Positions 9,238 to 19,047 are shown, counted from the stretch's first letter. The stretch: DNA of 46,771 bases from an uncultured Clostridia bacterium (GCA_947626165.1 CANQRG010000013.1:1-46771); one strand, 5' to 3'. Made by a program: numbers and translations. Notes: generated by a model not told the origin, from the sequence alone.

Positions 9238-9268
9238 TTACTGTGTTTCACAGTAAAATAAATTTTTT
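9238..9268 (+). terminator. Terminator after the sortase gene
   Basis: TTACTGTG pairs with CACAGTAA across a TTT loop, followed by an A/T stretch ending in TTTTTT. The stem is low in GC, so termination may be partial. Confidence 0.45.
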
Positions 9269-9345
9269 ATAATTTCAAAACATTCTTTGGAGAGGAACAT
9301 TTTGAAATTTAGGCAGTTGACTTTTTAAGCTGCCGGAAAGGCAAA

Positions 9346-10377
9346 GTGATTGAAATGAAGCGGAAGGACACTGTGGAAGGGGTCTCCCGCAAGCTTGATG
9401 TATTTGAGCTTAACGGAAAAACTTTCTTCAAGGGACTGGGCGCTAAGCTGAGTATCGTTATTGCCGGAGTATTAGCTGTGGGAGCTGTTTCAATAACAGC
9501 GATCGCTGATTTCGAGGTAATAACGCCAAGCGATGTAAACGCTGAAGCATCAACAACCACGACTCAGAGCAACCCAAAAACAGAAGCAACAGATGCATCA
9601 GCTGCAATTAGCTGGTGCAAAGCAGGAGTTACTGAGTATGATTTAACTCAGACTGAGGATGTAACAGAGCCGGTTACTACTGTTACAGAAAAAACTTCAG
9701 TAAAAACTACTACAGTAAAAAAAGAGAGAACTACTGTTAAGGAAACTGTTACTGTTGCAGCAAAGACAAAAGTCAGCGCGCCAAAGACAGAGAAAAAGGC
9801 CGCAAAGACAGACAACAAAAAGACAAAGATCAAAAGTGCTGATAAAAAGACGACAACAACAATGGTAATTGACGTTATGTACGTTCAGGAGGATGTAAAG
9901 TTCAGAAAGAAGCCCAGCACATCTGCTGACGTAATCAAAATTGTCAAGAAAGGCGAGAGAGTAGATGTCACCGGCGAAGAAAAGAACGGATTTTATCCTG
10001 TAAAGGTTAAAAACAAGTCGGGGTACATTATGGCGTCGTATCTTGGCTCAAAGCCTTCTAAGGTTACCACAAAAAAGGTCACCACAACAAAAGAAAACGT
10101 ATCTAAAGAGTATATAGGTACCTTTAAGATAACAGCTTATTCAGCAAGTTCTTCTGCAAGAACTGCAAGCGGAACAACTTGTGAAGCCGGCAGAACTATT
10201 GCCGCGCCCAGCAGATTTGATTTCGGAACAAAGCTTATGTTTAACGGAAACGTATATACAGTAGAGGACAGAGGCAGTGCCATAGTCAATAATGTTCTTG
10301 ATTTATACGTTGATACCGAGAGCGAAGCAGTTCAGTGGGGAGTAAGATATTTAGAGGTCTATAAGGTAAATAATTAA
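9346..10377 (+). CDS. Secreted or anchored wall protein with SH3-like and 3D domains
   Basis: A 343-residue protein. Residues 1-28 are charged, a hydrophobic segment (about 34-54) acts as signal or anchor, and a Thr/Lys-rich linker follows (to about 178). Next come a bacterial SH3-like domain (about 180-235) and a C-terminal 3D domain of the YabE/MltA-like fold (about 255-343, FKITAYSASSSARTASGTT to VEDRGSAI). The aspartates expected in 3D domains are seen in VEDRG and LDLYVD. It probably binds or cleaves peptidoglycan. The start is uncertain: GTG at 9346 has GGAAAGG at good distance, and ATG at 9355 would remove three residues. Confidence 0.82.
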   Translation: MIEMKRKDTVEGVSRKLDVFELNGKTFFKGLGAKLSIVIAGVLAVGAVSITAIADFEVITPSDVNAEASTTTTQSNPKTEATDASAAISWCKAGVTEYDLTQTEDVTEPVTTVTEKTSVKTTTVKKERTTVKETVTVAAKTKVSAPKTEKKAAKTDNKKTKIKSADKKTTTTMVIDVMYVQEDVKFRKKPSTSADVIKIVKKGERVDVTGEEKNGFYPVKVKNKSGYIMASYLGSKPSKVTTKKVTTTKENVSKEYIGTFKITAYSASSSARTASGTTCEAGRTIAAPSRFDFGTKLMFNGNVYTVEDRGSAIVNNVLDLYVDTESEAVQWGVRYLEVYKVNN

Positions 10378-10405
10378 GCCATACGGTGAACTTTAGTAAA
10401 GGATG

Positions 10406-10442
10406 AGAAAGTCAGGAGTATTCTTGACTTTCTTGTTTTTTT
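10406..10442 (+). terminator. Terminator after the 3D-domain gene
   Basis: A 12-base stem (10406-10417 with 10422-10433, one mismatch near the loop) is followed by TTGTTTTTTTG. Confidence 0.75.
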
Positions 10443-10517
10443 GTATTATCATAATGATGTGTAAAAATTTTTAGTGTTATTTGTTATAAAACAAATATAC
10501 AAGAGAGGTGAATAAGT

Positions 10518-11867
10518 ATGAGAATAATAAAATCTGTTTTTGGAAAATTAAAAAGCAGAAATATCATATTTGTTTTTAGCCTTATTTTATGTGTCGGCGT
10601 GATTTCTTTGGTTGCTTTTTCTGCAAATGAGATCAGTGTAGAAGAAATAAAAACAAGCGAGGTTGAAAAAACAGAAAGCGCTTTTTCTTCTGCTATTTCA
10701 TCTCATAATACAAGCTCTGAACAGTATGAGCTTAGTTCAGCCATTAGCACATATAAAACAACTAAATTAACATCAAGTGTTACTGCTAAAAAATCTGCGG
10801 TAAATACATCAAAAAAATCGGTTTCAAAGGCTAAGAAGAAAACGACATCAGCCGCAGCGTCAAAAAAAACTTCTAATAAAACAAAAGTGGCGAAAACAAC
10901 AACGGTAAAATTAACTGTCAGAACAACAACCATACATAAGTCAAAAAAACCTGTTAAAAAGAAAGTTACTACAACGACGGTTAAAAAAGTAAAGAAAAAA
11001 AAGAAGAAAAAGACTACTACAGTTGTAACTACTACAACAGCAACTAAGGCTTATACGCCTTCAAAAGCAAAAGCAAATACATATGACACAAGAGATATCT
11101 CACAGGAAAAATATACAATAAAGAACGTTTCAACAGGCAAAAAAGTCAAGTCTGACGGATTTGATCTGCTGTGTCAGATAGTAAACGGAGAGGTAAGTTC
11201 TTCATGGAATGCAGAGGCAATAAAGGCTCAGGCGGTTGCCGCTTACTCTCATTTAAGGTATTGCAAAGCTAATTCAATTACTCCTGAATTGGGAGTAAAA
11301 CCTGGTTATGATTCACGGATTGAAAGTATAGTTAAATCTGTTGAAGGACTTATTTGCACATATAACGATGAGGCTATAAATGCTGTGTTCTGTGCATCAT
11401 CAGCAGGCTGTACGGCGGATGTATCAAATGTTTGGGGAGGGAATATACCTTATCTCAAATCTGTTGACAGTAAGTATGACGAAGTTTATGACCCTAATTA
11501 CGGTCTAACCAAAACTATGTCAAAGAAAGATGTAAAGAAAATACTTCAAAAGCAGGGAGTTGCCCTTTCAACTAAGAAGAAAAAATGGATAAAGGCGACT
11601 TCTCACTATAACGGTAAATATGTTGGAAGTGTTTCAATTGACGGCAAGCTAACGCTCACAGGCGATAAGATTCGCTCGCTTATGGGTCTTAAATCCGCTG
11701 CGTTTACCGTAAGCTACAGCAATAATTCTTTCACATTTACTACATACGGCTACGGTCACGGCGTTGGTATGAGTCAGTGGGGCGCTCAGCTTTATGCAAG
11801 CAAGGGCGGATATAAGTTCGACCAGATTTTAAAGCATTACTACAGCGGAATAAAGATATCGCTGTAA
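10518..11867 (+). CDS. SpoIID/LytB-domain cell-wall protein
   Basis: A 449-residue protein with an N-terminal membrane anchor (about residues 15-36), a long Ser/Thr/Lys-rich linker (about 75-185) and a C-terminal SpoIID domain (about 210-449). Domain marks are NGEVSSSWNAEAIKAQAVAA, the FCASSAGCTAD block, and the closing YGHGVGMSQWGAQ. SpoIID proteins act as lytic transglycosylases or amidase enhancers, classically in engulfment during sporulation. The linker-rich form is more like vegetative wall proteins, so a sporulation role is not certain. AGAGAGGTGA precedes the ATG. Confidence 0.88.
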   Translation: MRIIKSVFGKLKSRNIIFVFSLILCVGVISLVAFSANEISVEEIKTSEVEKTESAFSSAISSHNTSSEQYELSSAISTYKTTKLTSSVTAKKSAVNTSKKSVSKAKKKTTSAAASKKTSNKTKVAKTTTVKLTVRTTTIHKSKKPVKKKVTTTTVKKVKKKKKKKTTTVVTTTTATKAYTPSKAKANTYDTRDISQEKYTIKNVSTGKKVKSDGFDLLCQIVNGEVSSSWNAEAIKAQAVAAYSHLRYCKANSITPELGVKPGYDSRIESIVKSVEGLICTYNDEAINAVFCASSAGCTADVSNVWGGNIPYLKSVDSKYDEVYDPNYGLTKTMSKKDVKKILQKQGVALSTKKKKWIKATSHYNGKYVGSVSIDGKLTLTGDKIRSLMGLKSAAFTVSYSNNSFTFTTYGYGHGVGMSQWGAQLYASKGGYKFDQILKHYYSGIKISL

Positions 11868-11886
11868 CGGTAGTATATAAGTAGCA

Positions 11887-12054
11887 ATGAAGAATGTTAT
11901 TTTACTAATTGCAATTATTATAGTTTTTATTTGTATTTTATTTGAGCAATTAACAAGAGTAAAAAAGGATGGTTTAGATAAGCTAGGGATTATAGGATTA
12001 TCTATGTCGATTATAGGGATAGTAGCGGTACTAATTGCATCTTTTTTTGACTAA
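11887..12054 (+). CDS. Possible 55-residue double-membrane-span protein
   Basis: Between the SpoIID gene and the phosphorylase, an ORF begins MKNVILLIAIIIVFICILFE. Two hydrophobic segments (about 3-18 and 36-52) flank a basic loop containing TRVKKDGLDKLG. No strong ribosome site precedes it. A terminator follows about 50 bases after its stop, which supports a real transcription unit. Function unknown. Confidence 0.4.
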   Translation: MKNVILLIAIIIVFICILFEQLTRVKKDGLDKLGIIGLSMSIIGIVAVLIASFFD

Positions 12055-12102
12055 AAAGTTATTGAAAGTAAAACAAAATATAATTTTAAGATTAAAAAAA
12101 TT

Positions 12103-12138
12103 GCTCGGTAGTTAAAAAGCTGTCGGGCGTTATTTTTT
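12103..12138 (+). terminator. Terminator upstream of cellobiose phosphorylase
   Basis: A nine-pair stem (12103-12111 with 12120-12128, including three wobble pairs) with an eight-base loop, then GTTATTTTTTG. It separates the wall-protein unit from the phosphorylase gene. The rest of the 11868-12307 gap holds only the small ORF. Confidence 0.6.
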
Positions 12139-12307
12139 GTCTATTAATTTTGGTACTGGATAAAGCCTTTCAAAAAATATAGAAAAATAATGCTCACCCC
12201 CTTGTAAATTAAAATTTAATGTGATAATATAGAGGTACTGTTTATGTGAGGAAAAATGTAAACTTGCAGACGGAAAATAATTCTATTAATATATAAGGAG
12301 AGGTAAT

Positions 12308-14716
12308 ATGAAGTACGGTTACTTTGACCTTGAAAACAAGGAATATGTTATCACAAGACCCGACACTCCGGCTCCGTGGGTAAATTACTTAGGTTCGCCT
12401 GAGTATGGAGCAATTATATCAAATAATGCGGCAGGTTACAGCTTTGTAAAAAGCGGCGCAAACGGAAGAATTGCGAGATTTAGATTTAACTCAAATATGG
12501 CACTTCCGGGAAGATATATCTACATAAGAGATAACGAATCAAGTGATTATTGGTCGGCATCGTGGCAGCCTGTAGGAAAGCCTTTAGATAAGTATAAGAG
12601 CGAATGTCATCACGGAACGGCTTATACTACTATTAAGAGCGAATACGCAAATATCGCATCAGAGACTACATACTATGTACCGAACGGAAAGACATACGAG
12701 GTCTGGAGATGCAAGATCACAAACAACGATACTAAAGAGAGAAAGCTGTCAACATTCGGATTTATCGAGTTTACGAACGACAACAACTACGAGCAGGATC
12801 AGGTAAATTTACAGTACACACTATTTATAACAAGAACAAGCTTTGAGGGGAATAAAATTCTCCAGCATATCAATGAAAACAGCGGCAAAGACGAGACAGG
12901 CTCAAATCATAGGGAGAGATTTTTCGGCTTAGTAGGCGCGCCTGTTGTTTCATACAACGGAGATTTAGATAGCTTTATAGGACCTTACAGGACATACTCA
13001 AATCCAATAGCTGTTGAAAACGGAAAGTGCGACGGCAAGATGAACTTCAATACAAATTCGTGCGGCGCTTTGCAGTCTGAGTTTACTCTTGCTCCAGGCG
13101 AAACAAAAGAGCTTATTTATGTGTTAGGTCAAAGAGATAACATTGAGGCTGATAAGATTCTTAAAAGCTATGAGGAGCCGGGCAAGGTCGACGCTGAGGT
13201 CAATGAGCTTATTACATACTGGCACGGAATTTTAAACAACTTCCAGATAAAAACTCCTAGCGACGAGTTTAACAATATGATCAACGTGTGGAACGCATAC
13301 CAGTGCTTTATCACGTTTATCTGGTCGAGAGCGGCGTCGTTTATCTACTGCGGACTGAGAAACGGCTACGGCTACAGAGATACGGTTCAAGATATTCAGG
13401 GAATAATCCACTTAGCGCCTGAGGTTGCTCTTGATAAGATAAAGTTTATGCTTTCTGCGCAGGTCAATAACGGCGGAGGACTTCCTCTTGTTAAGTTTGA
13501 CCACAATGCAGGGCATGAAAACTGCCCTGATGAGAACAACGAAAACTCGGCTTATGCTAAGGAAACAGGTCACCCGTCATACAGAGCGGACGACGCTTTG
13601 TGGCTGTTCCCGACGATACTAAAGTACATTGGAGAGAGTGGAAACAAGGACTTCTTAGACGAAGTTATCGTTTACGCAAACGGCGGCGAGGATACTGTAT
13701 ACGACCACCTCAAGAACGCAATAAGATTTTCTATGGAGCGTCTTGGCGCGCACAATATGCCGGCAGGTCTTCACGCAGACTGGAACGACTGTCTTAGAAT
13801 GGGTAAGAAGGGTGAATCAACCTTTGTGGCATTCCAGCTTTATTATGCAATGAGCGTAATCAAAGATATGGCAGAGGAAAAGAACGACACAGAGTATGTT
13901 GAGTATATAAACAAGGTACAGACTAAGCTTGGCGAGGAGCTTAACAAGTGCTGGGACGAGGACAGATTTATCAGAGGAATTCGTGATAACGGAGTTGTTG
14001 TCGGCGCTAAGAAGGATAAGGAAGCTAATATGTGGCTCAATCCTCAGAGTTGGTCGGTTATTTCGGGCTTTGCTTCAAAAGAGCAGGCTGAAAAGGCTAT
14101 GGAAAGCGTACACGAAATTCTCAACACGCCATACGGCGTTAAGCTGCTTGAGCCGCCTTACAAGGACGACTATTTCGACGGCGCTATAATGCACATATTC
14201 AATCCTGACACTAAGGAGAACGGCGGAATCTTCTCGCAGTCTCAGGGCTGGGCAATTTTAGCGGAGTCTCTGCTCGGACACGGAAACAGAGCGTTTGAAT
14301 ATTTTATGGAAAGCTCTCCTGCCGCTATGAACGACAAGGCGGAAATCAGAGTGTTAGAGCCTTATGTTCACGGACAGTTTACCGAGTCGACACGCTCGCC
14401 TTTTGAGGGACGTTCTCACGTTCACTGGCTGACAGGTACGGGTTCTACCGTTATGGTAGGCTGCGTTGAAGGTATATGCGGTATGAGACCTAACTTCGAC
14501 GGACTTGTAATTGACCCGTCAATCCCGTCAGAGTGGGACGGCTTTGAAATTGAAAAGAACTTCAGAGGCTCGCACCTTTCAATAAAGGTGAATAACGACG
14601 CTCATGTTGAAAGCGGAGTTAAGTCTGTAACATTGAACGGTGAAACACTTGACGGCAAGCTGATTCCGGCAGATAAGCTGAAAGAGCAAAACGACATTGT
14701 AGTTACAATGGGGTAA
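12308..14716 (+). CDS. Cellobiose phosphorylase, GH94 family
   Basis: An 802-residue cytoplasmic enzyme that splits cellobiose with phosphate into glucose 1-phosphate and glucose, saving ATP during cellulose use. The opening YGYFDLENKEYVITRPDTP and the ITRTSFEG, NGYGYRDTVQD and GHENCP blocks look like GH94 cellobiose phosphorylases. The catalytic acid should be an Asp in HADWNDCLRMG (residues 491-494). The full length matches Ruminococcus cellobiose phosphorylases of about 810 residues as I remember them. GGAGAGG lies 6 bases before the ATG. It is transcribed alone between two terminators. A related GH94 specificity cannot be fully excluded by eye. Confidence 0.92.
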   Translation: MKYGYFDLENKEYVITRPDTPAPWVNYLGSPEYGAIISNNAAGYSFVKSGANGRIARFRFNSNMALPGRYIYIRDNESSDYWSASWQPVGKPLDKYKSECHHGTAYTTIKSEYANIASETTYYVPNGKTYEVWRCKITNNDTKERKLSTFGFIEFTNDNNYEQDQVNLQYTLFITRTSFEGNKILQHINENSGKDETGSNHRERFFGLVGAPVVSYNGDLDSFIGPYRTYSNPIAVENGKCDGKMNFNTNSCGALQSEFTLAPGETKELIYVLGQRDNIEADKILKSYEEPGKVDAEVNELITYWHGILNNFQIKTPSDEFNNMINVWNAYQCFITFIWSRAASFIYCGLRNGYGYRDTVQDIQGIIHLAPEVALDKIKFMLSAQVNNGGGLPLVKFDHNAGHENCPDENNENSAYAKETGHPSYRADDALWLFPTILKYIGESGNKDFLDEVIVYANGGEDTVYDHLKNAIRFSMERLGAHNMPAGLHADWNDCLRMGKKGESTFVAFQLYYAMSVIKDMAEEKNDTEYVEYINKVQTKLGEELNKCWDEDRFIRGIRDNGVVVGAKKDKEANMWLNPQSWSVISGFASKEQAEKAMESVHEILNTPYGVKLLEPPYKDDYFDGAIMHIFNPDTKENGGIFSQSQGWAILAESLLGHGNRAFEYFMESSPAAMNDKAEIRVLEPYVHGQFTESTRSPFEGRSHVHWLTGTGSTVMVGCVEGICGMRPNFDGLVIDPSIPSEWDGFEIEKNFRGSHLSIKVNNDAHVESGVKSVTLNGETLDGKLIPADKLKEQNDIVVTMG

Positions 14717-14723
14717 ATTAATG

Positions 14724-14751
14724 AAAGGTGCGGATTATCCGCACCTTTTTT
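14724..14751 (+). terminator. Terminator after cellobiose phosphorylase
   Basis: A perfect ten-pair stem, AAAGGTGCGG with CCGCACCTTT, across a five-base loop and running into T's. Confidence 0.9.
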
Positions 14752-14860
14752 ATAAATTGACAACATATTTCATAGATGATATAATATTTATGTCAGTATA
14801 TGAATTATTATGTATTCTGTGTTTAGTATGCTGATAAAAATTAATAGGAGAATGATAGGT

Positions 14861-15355
14861 ATGTCAAAGTTTTGTTACAAATGCGGCGCTCAGTTAAATG
14901 ACGAAGATGTGTTCTGCAATAATTGCGGAACAAAGCAGGAGGAAAATGTGTATCAGGCACAGCCGTCTAGGGATTATCAGAACGCACAAAATTACACAGG
15001 CGGTTCACTTGTTATGTCAAAGAGCATAGGAGTTTGCATAATTCTGTCGATAATCACATGCGGAATATACGGACTTTACTGGCTTTATTGTATGGCTGAG
15101 GATCTAAACCGTATTTCAGGAAAGAATGATACGTCTGGCGGATTGGTAGTATTGCTGAGTATTATTACATGTGGTATTTATGGGTGGTTCTGGCTGTATC
15201 AGGCAGGGGATAAGATCAATCAGGGTAAAATGCAAAGAGGAGTTCCTGCTGATTCGAGCTTAGGAATTTTATACTTGGTGCTAGGTATTTTTGGATTTTC
15301 AATTATATCATATGCGCTTATTCAAAACGAGATCAATAAGTTTGCAGTAAACTAA
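14861..15355 (+). CDS. Zinc-ribbon DUF4234 membrane protein
   Basis: A 164-residue protein. An N-terminal zinc ribbon with two CxxC pairs (FCYKCG and FCNNCG, residues 4-22) precedes a membrane region. That region has two related segments reading IILSIITCGIYGLYWLY and LLSIITCGIYGWFWLY, then a last hydrophobic helix. This duplicated, Cys-containing pattern is that of DUF4234, whose function is unknown. I chose the ATG at 14861 over an upstream frame because AGGAGA lies about 10 bases before it and the protein then starts directly with the ribbon. The DUF2752 gene follows after 10 bases. Confidence 0.8.
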   Translation: MSKFCYKCGAQLNDEDVFCNNCGTKQEENVYQAQPSRDYQNAQNYTGGSLVMSKSIGVCIILSIITCGIYGLYWLYCMAEDLNRISGKNDTSGGLVVLLSIITCGIYGWFWLYQAGDKINQGKMQRGVPADSSLGILYLVLGIFGFSIISYALIQNEINKFAVN

Positions 15356-15365
15356 TTATAAGATT

Positions 15366-15743
15366 ATGAAAAATCGTGCAATAACGGTAAGCATATTTTT
15401 ATCTGTACTTATACTTTTAGGAATTGCCTATTATTTTATTACATATTTGACCGGGTTTTACTTACCTTGCTATATCAGATTGATTACAGGGTTTAGATGT
15501 CCCGGGTGTGGAATTTCACATATGATCATCAATATTTTTCATATGAATTTTAAAGCGGCGTATAAGTCAAATCAGCTATTGTTTTTAACATCGCCGATTA
15601 TTATTGCAATGGTTGCCCGTGAGGTCTATTGCTATATTAAGTATAATGAGCACAAAACAGATAAATGGATAGAGATCACAGCAATTGTACTTATAGTTCT
15701 GTTTTTGATATTTGCCGTTTTGAGAAATATTTACGGATTTTAA
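15366..15743 (+). CDS. DUF2752 small membrane protein
   Basis: A 125-residue membrane protein with about three hydrophobic segments. The GFRCPGCGISHM motif (about residues 40-51) is the mark of DUF2752, an uncharacterised family often found near zinc-ribbon membrane proteins, as here. It probably forms a two-gene unit with the preceding gene and ends at a shared terminator. Confidence 0.8.
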   Translation: MKNRAITVSIFLSVLILLGIAYYFITYLTGFYLPCYIRLITGFRCPGCGISHMIINIFHMNFKAAYKSNQLLFLTSPIIIAMVAREVYCYIKYNEHKTDKWIEITAIVLIVLFLIFAVLRNIYGF

Positions 15744-15744
15744 A

Positions 15745-15780
15745 ATGCGAAGAGAATATTCTCTTCGCATCAATTTTATG
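15745..15780. terminator. Bidirectional terminator between DUF2752 and glpK
   Basis: A perfect 26-base palindrome (15745-15770) followed by CAATTTTA lies between convergent genes and can stop transcription from both sides. Confidence 0.75.
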
Positions 15781-15789
15781 CCAATATTT

Positions 15790-17268
15790 TTAAAGTGTAG
15801 TACGCTCAACAGCCTTTTTCCAGTTTGTTAAAAGTATTTCTCTTTTGCTTTCAGAAATATCAGGGATAAATTCATAGTCAATTTTTTGATTATCCTTAAT
15901 ATCGTTCATATTTTTCCAGTAACCCGATTTCAGCCCTGCAAGATATGCACAGCCAAGCGCTGTGGTTTCTATACACATAGGTCGCAGTACATTACAGTTA
16001 GTTATATCGCTTTGGAACTGCATTAAAAAGTTGTTTTCACTTGCTCCGCCGTCTACTTTAAGAGTTTTTATTTTCATTTCTGCGTCGGCTTCCATAACCT
16101 TAATTACTGCGTTTACCTGATAGGCGATCGCTTCAAGAGCCGAGCGAACTATATGCTCTACTGTCGTACCTCTGGAAAGCCCGCAAAGGACGCCTCTTGC
16201 GTCGGCGTTCCAGTATGGAGCGCCCAGTCCCACAAAGGCAGGTACAAAATAAACCCCGTTTGTGTTAGAAACAGAAAGCGCTAAAGGCTCGCTTTGCGCC
16301 GCAGAGTCAATGATTCCCAGTCCGTCGCGAAGCCATTGAATGGCTGCTCCTGCCACAAAAACAGAACCCTCAAGGGCATATGTTACTTTTCCGTCAACAC
16401 TCCAAGCAATAGTTGTAAGAAGTCCGTTTTGAGAGGGTATCGGCTTTTCACCTGTATTCATAAGCAGAAAAGCTCCTGTGCCGTAGGTACATTTGAAGTC
16501 GCCTTCATTAAAACACGCCTGACCGAAAAGAGATGCCTGCTGGTCGCCTGCCACACCGCAGATTTTAATCTTGCCTTTTCCGATCAATGTTGTATAGCCG
16601 TAGTCATCACTTGACTCCAAAACTCTTGGCAGCATATTTTTCGGAATGCACAAAAGCTTTAAAATATCGTCGTCCCATTCAAGGGTGTTTATGTTAAACA
16701 GCATAGTTCTTGATGCGTTTGAATAATCAGTGGCGTGAACCCGACCGTTAGTGAGTTTCCATATAATATAGCTGTCTACCGTTCCGAACAGCAGCCTGCC
16801 GGTTTTAGCTTTCTCTCTGGCACCCTGAACATTATCAAGAATCCACTTTATCTTTGTAGCGGAAAAATAAGGGTCGATTATAAGACCTGTTTTTTCCTTT
16901 ATCATATCTGAGTATCCGTTTTTTACAAGCTCTTTGCAGTAGTCTGAAGTTCTTCTGCACTGCCATACGATAGCATTATACACAGGCTCGCCAGTTTCTT
17001 TATCCCATATGATTGTAGTTTCACGCTGGTTGGTTATGCCTATTGATGAAATATCTCCTGCATCAAGACCTTTGCATAAAAGAACCTCTCTGGCAACGGT
17101 CAGCAGGGAGGACCATATATCATTTGGATTATGTTCCACATATCCGTTTTGTTTAAAGATCTGCGGAAATTCTTTTTGCTTTTGAGCAATTATTTCGCCG
17201 GATTTGTTGAACAGAATAGCACGGGAGGAGGTAGTTCCTTGATCAAGGGCTAAAATATATTTTTTCAT
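15790..17268 (-). CDS. glpK: Glycerol kinase
   Basis: A 492-residue cytoplasmic FGGY kinase that phosphorylates glycerol to glycerol 3-phosphate. Signatures are [14 protein letters not shown] near the start, [12 protein letters not shown], the WQCRRT block, the ATP-site [12 protein letters not shown], and the FGGY signature region with ALEAIAYQ and VDGGAS. The length is typical. It is transcribed alone and convergent to its left neighbour, with no glycerol facilitator or dehydrogenase in the window. AAAGGAAA precedes the start. Confidence 0.95.
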   Translation of the reverse strand: MKKYILALDQGTTSSRAILFNKSGEIIAQKQKEFPQIFKQNGYVEHNPNDIWSSLLTVAREVLLCKGLDAGDISSIGITNQRETTIIWDKETGEPVYNAIVWQCRRTSDYCKELVKNGYSDMIKEKTGLIIDPYFSATKIKWILDNVQGAREKAKTGRLLFGTVDSYIIWKLTNGRVHATDYSNASRTMLFNINTLEWDDDILKLLCIPKNMLPRVLESSDDYGYTTLIGKGKIKICGVAGDQQASLFGQACFNEGDFKCTYGTGAFLLMNTGEKPIPSQNGLLTTIAWSVDGKVTYALEGSVFVAGAAIQWLRDGLGIIDSAAQSEPLALSVSNTNGVYFVPAFVGLGAPYWNADARGVLCGLSRGTTVEHIVRSALEAIAYQVNAVIKVMEADAEMKIKTLKVDGGASENNFLMQFQSDITNCNVLRPMCIETTALGCAYLAGLKSGYWKNMNDIKDNQKIDYEFIPDISESKREILLTNWKKAVERTTL

Positions 17269-17448
17269 ATGTATTTTCCTTTCAAAATATTATGTGTAAG
17301 TATTAAACAATAATTATGAATTATGAAAATTAAGAAAAATTATAAATTAATTTATGCTTCTTGCAACTAGTTTATTGCTTCGAGGTTATTATAACATATA
17401 CATTGACAAAAAGAAATATTAAAAATCAATAAAAAAGTAATATTGCTA
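17269..17448. other. AT-rich divergent intergenic region of glpK
   Basis: No gene is visible. It should contain the glpK promoter reading left, but I could not pick one with confidence in this very AT-rich stretch. Confidence 0.4.
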
Positions 17449-17477
17449 TTGACAATTATCTAAAAAGGGTATACAAT
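17449..17477 (+). promoter_or_regulatory. Strong promoter of the NlpC/P60 gene
   Basis: A perfect TTGACA (17449-17454), 17 bases and TACAAT (17472-17477). It gives a leader of about 115 bases before the ATG at 17598. Confidence 0.8.
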
Positions 17478-17483
17478 AGTTAC

Positions 17484-17502
17484 AAATCGGTTACACCGAT
17501 TT
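17484..17502. promoter_or_regulatory. Palindromic operator candidate at the transcription start
   Basis: AAATCGGT and ACCGATTT form a perfect 8-base dyad around a 3-base centre, placed 6 bases after the -10 box and therefore over the start of transcription. A repressor bound there would block initiation or clearance. Confidence 0.55.
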
Positions 17503-17597
17503 ACAGACGTTATAAAAACATACAGACAGAGATAGATAATATATGAGCTTAAGTAATAAGCAATGAAGTCAAAGGAAAGGGAAAAGAGATTATTGAT

Positions 17598-18914
17598 ATG
17601 AAAAACAGAGGAATTAAGAAGCTGACTGCTTTAATTCTTTCGTTTTTGGCAGTAGTTTCTGTGTTTTCAATAAGCAATTATGATAGTAAAATACAGACGT
17701 CAGCAGCGCCTACATATGAGGATTATCAAAGACAAATAGCAGATTTAGAGAGTCAGGAAAGAGAGCTTGACGAACAGATAGCAAAAAACGCAGAAAGTCT
17801 TGCAGACGAACAGGCAAAGCAGGAAGCTTTAAATGCAAAGATTTCAACAATTGAGAATAAGATTTTCACATTTGAAAAATACAGTAAAGAGCTTGAGGAT
17901 GATTTAGCGCAAACAGACGCAAAAATCAGAGAAACTCAGGCAAATATGGAGCAAAAAGAGAAAGAAATCAAGGATGGTATTGCAGATTTCAAGTCAAGAC
18001 TTAGGGCGATGTATGTATCCGGTTCTGAATCTTACACTCAGGTTCTGCTTGAGTCAGAAGATTTTTACGATGTACTGATGAGGGTCGAGCTTGTCAAAAG
18101 AATAGCCAAGCATGACAACGACACTATAGACAAGCTTCTTGAGCTTAAAAAGCAATATGAAGACGCTGAAAAGAAATATCAGGAGCAAAAAACAAATATG
18201 GAGAAAACTGCTCAAAAGTACGCAAAACAGCTATCCAATTTATCAAAGGAGCAGTCTAACCTTGAAACATTAAAGGCTGAAAGCGAGGCTAATGCGGCAA
18301 GTATTCAAAGTCAAAATGCAGAGCTTAATAATAAGAAAGGTCAGGTATCGAGCCAGAAGGTTCAGGCTGAATACAATGCAACTACGACCACTACTACAAC
18401 AACTCAGGCTACTACAGCATACAGACCGAGACCGAATAATAATAATAATACAAACAACAGTTCGTCCGGCAATTCAGGAAGTAATAATACCGGTAACAAC
18501 GGTTATTCGGGAAATAGCGGAAACTCTGGCAATTCCGGCAGCGGATACTCTGGAGACATTGGCACTGTGGTTTCATATGCCAAGAGCATGGTTGGCGGCT
18601 CATACGTTTGGGGAGGCTCAAGCTACAGGGCGACAGACTGTTCAGGTTTGGTTATGCTTTCCTATGCGCAAGTGGGAATTTCGCTTCCTCACAATGCTGC
18701 TGCTCAGGCAGGATATGGCAAGTCGGTCAGCTATGACAGTATGCAGCCGGGTGATTTGATTTTCTTTGGTTCCAGCATATATCATGTTGCCATGTACATT
18801 GGTGACGGAAAGATGGTACATGCTGAGAATTCGAGCACAGGTATTGTAATTTCCTATGTGTCTTCGTTCTCAAAGTACAATCCGATTTCGGCAATTAAGA
18901 GAATTATATATTAA
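17598..18914 (+). CDS. Secreted coiled-coil NlpC/P60 peptidoglycan endopeptidase
   Basis: A 438-residue protein. A signal peptide (to about residue 36, before AAPTYEDYQ) precedes a PcsB-like coiled coil (about 38-255). A Thr- then Asn/Gly/Ser-rich linker follows (about 258-315), and a C-terminal NlpC/P60 domain ends the protein (about 320-438). The catalytic Cys is in DCSGL (about 348) and the His in YHVAMYIG (about 396). It should cut stem peptides during cell separation, with the coiled coil as a control element, as in PcsB and CwlO. It has its own promoter and a dyad at the start site. Confidence 0.93.
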   Translation: MKNRGIKKLTALILSFLAVVSVFSISNYDSKIQTSAAPTYEDYQRQIADLESQERELDEQIAKNAESLADEQAKQEALNAKISTIENKIFTFEKYSKELEDDLAQTDAKIRETQANMEQKEKEIKDGIADFKSRLRAMYVSGSESYTQVLLESEDFYDVLMRVELVKRIAKHDNDTIDKLLELKKQYEDAEKKYQEQKTNMEKTAQKYAKQLSNLSKEQSNLETLKAESEANAASIQSQNAELNNKKGQVSSQKVQAEYNATTTTTTTTQATTAYRPRPNNNNNTNNSSSGNSGSNNTGNNGYSGNSGNSGNSGSGYSGDIGTVVSYAKSMVGGSYVWGGSSYRATDCSGLVMLSYAQVGISLPHNAAAQAGYGKSVSYDSMQPGDLIFFGSSIYHVAMYIGDGKMVHAENSSTGIVISYVSSFSKYNPISAIKRIIY

Positions 18915-18919
18915 AAAAC

Positions 18920-18950
18920 ACAGACGGCTCAACGCATTGAGCTGTCTGTT
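18920..18950 (+). terminator. Hairpin between the hydrolase gene and tRNA-Ser
   Basis: A 13-pair stem (18920-18932 with 18937-18949, one wobble) with loop CGCA. There is no good T-run after it, so it may act partly as a processing site before the tRNA, which begins 5 bases later. Confidence 0.55.
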
Positions 18951-18954
18951 ATAC

Positions 18955-19047
18955 GGAGATGTCGCCTAGTCCGGCTTATGGCGCACGACTGGAACTCGTG
19001 TTGACGTTTGTAGCGTCTCGAGGGTTCGAATCCCTCCATCTCCGCCA
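18955..19047 (+). tRNA. tRNA-Ser with anticodon GGA
   Basis: The acceptor GGAGATG pairs with CATCTCC. The anticodon stem CACGA/TCGTG holds the loop CTGGAAC with anticodon GGA. The long variable arm GACG/CGTC is typical of serine tRNAs, the T-arm has GGGTTCGAATCCC, and CCA is encoded. Its 3' part is the left attachment site of the integrated element. Confidence 0.95.
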
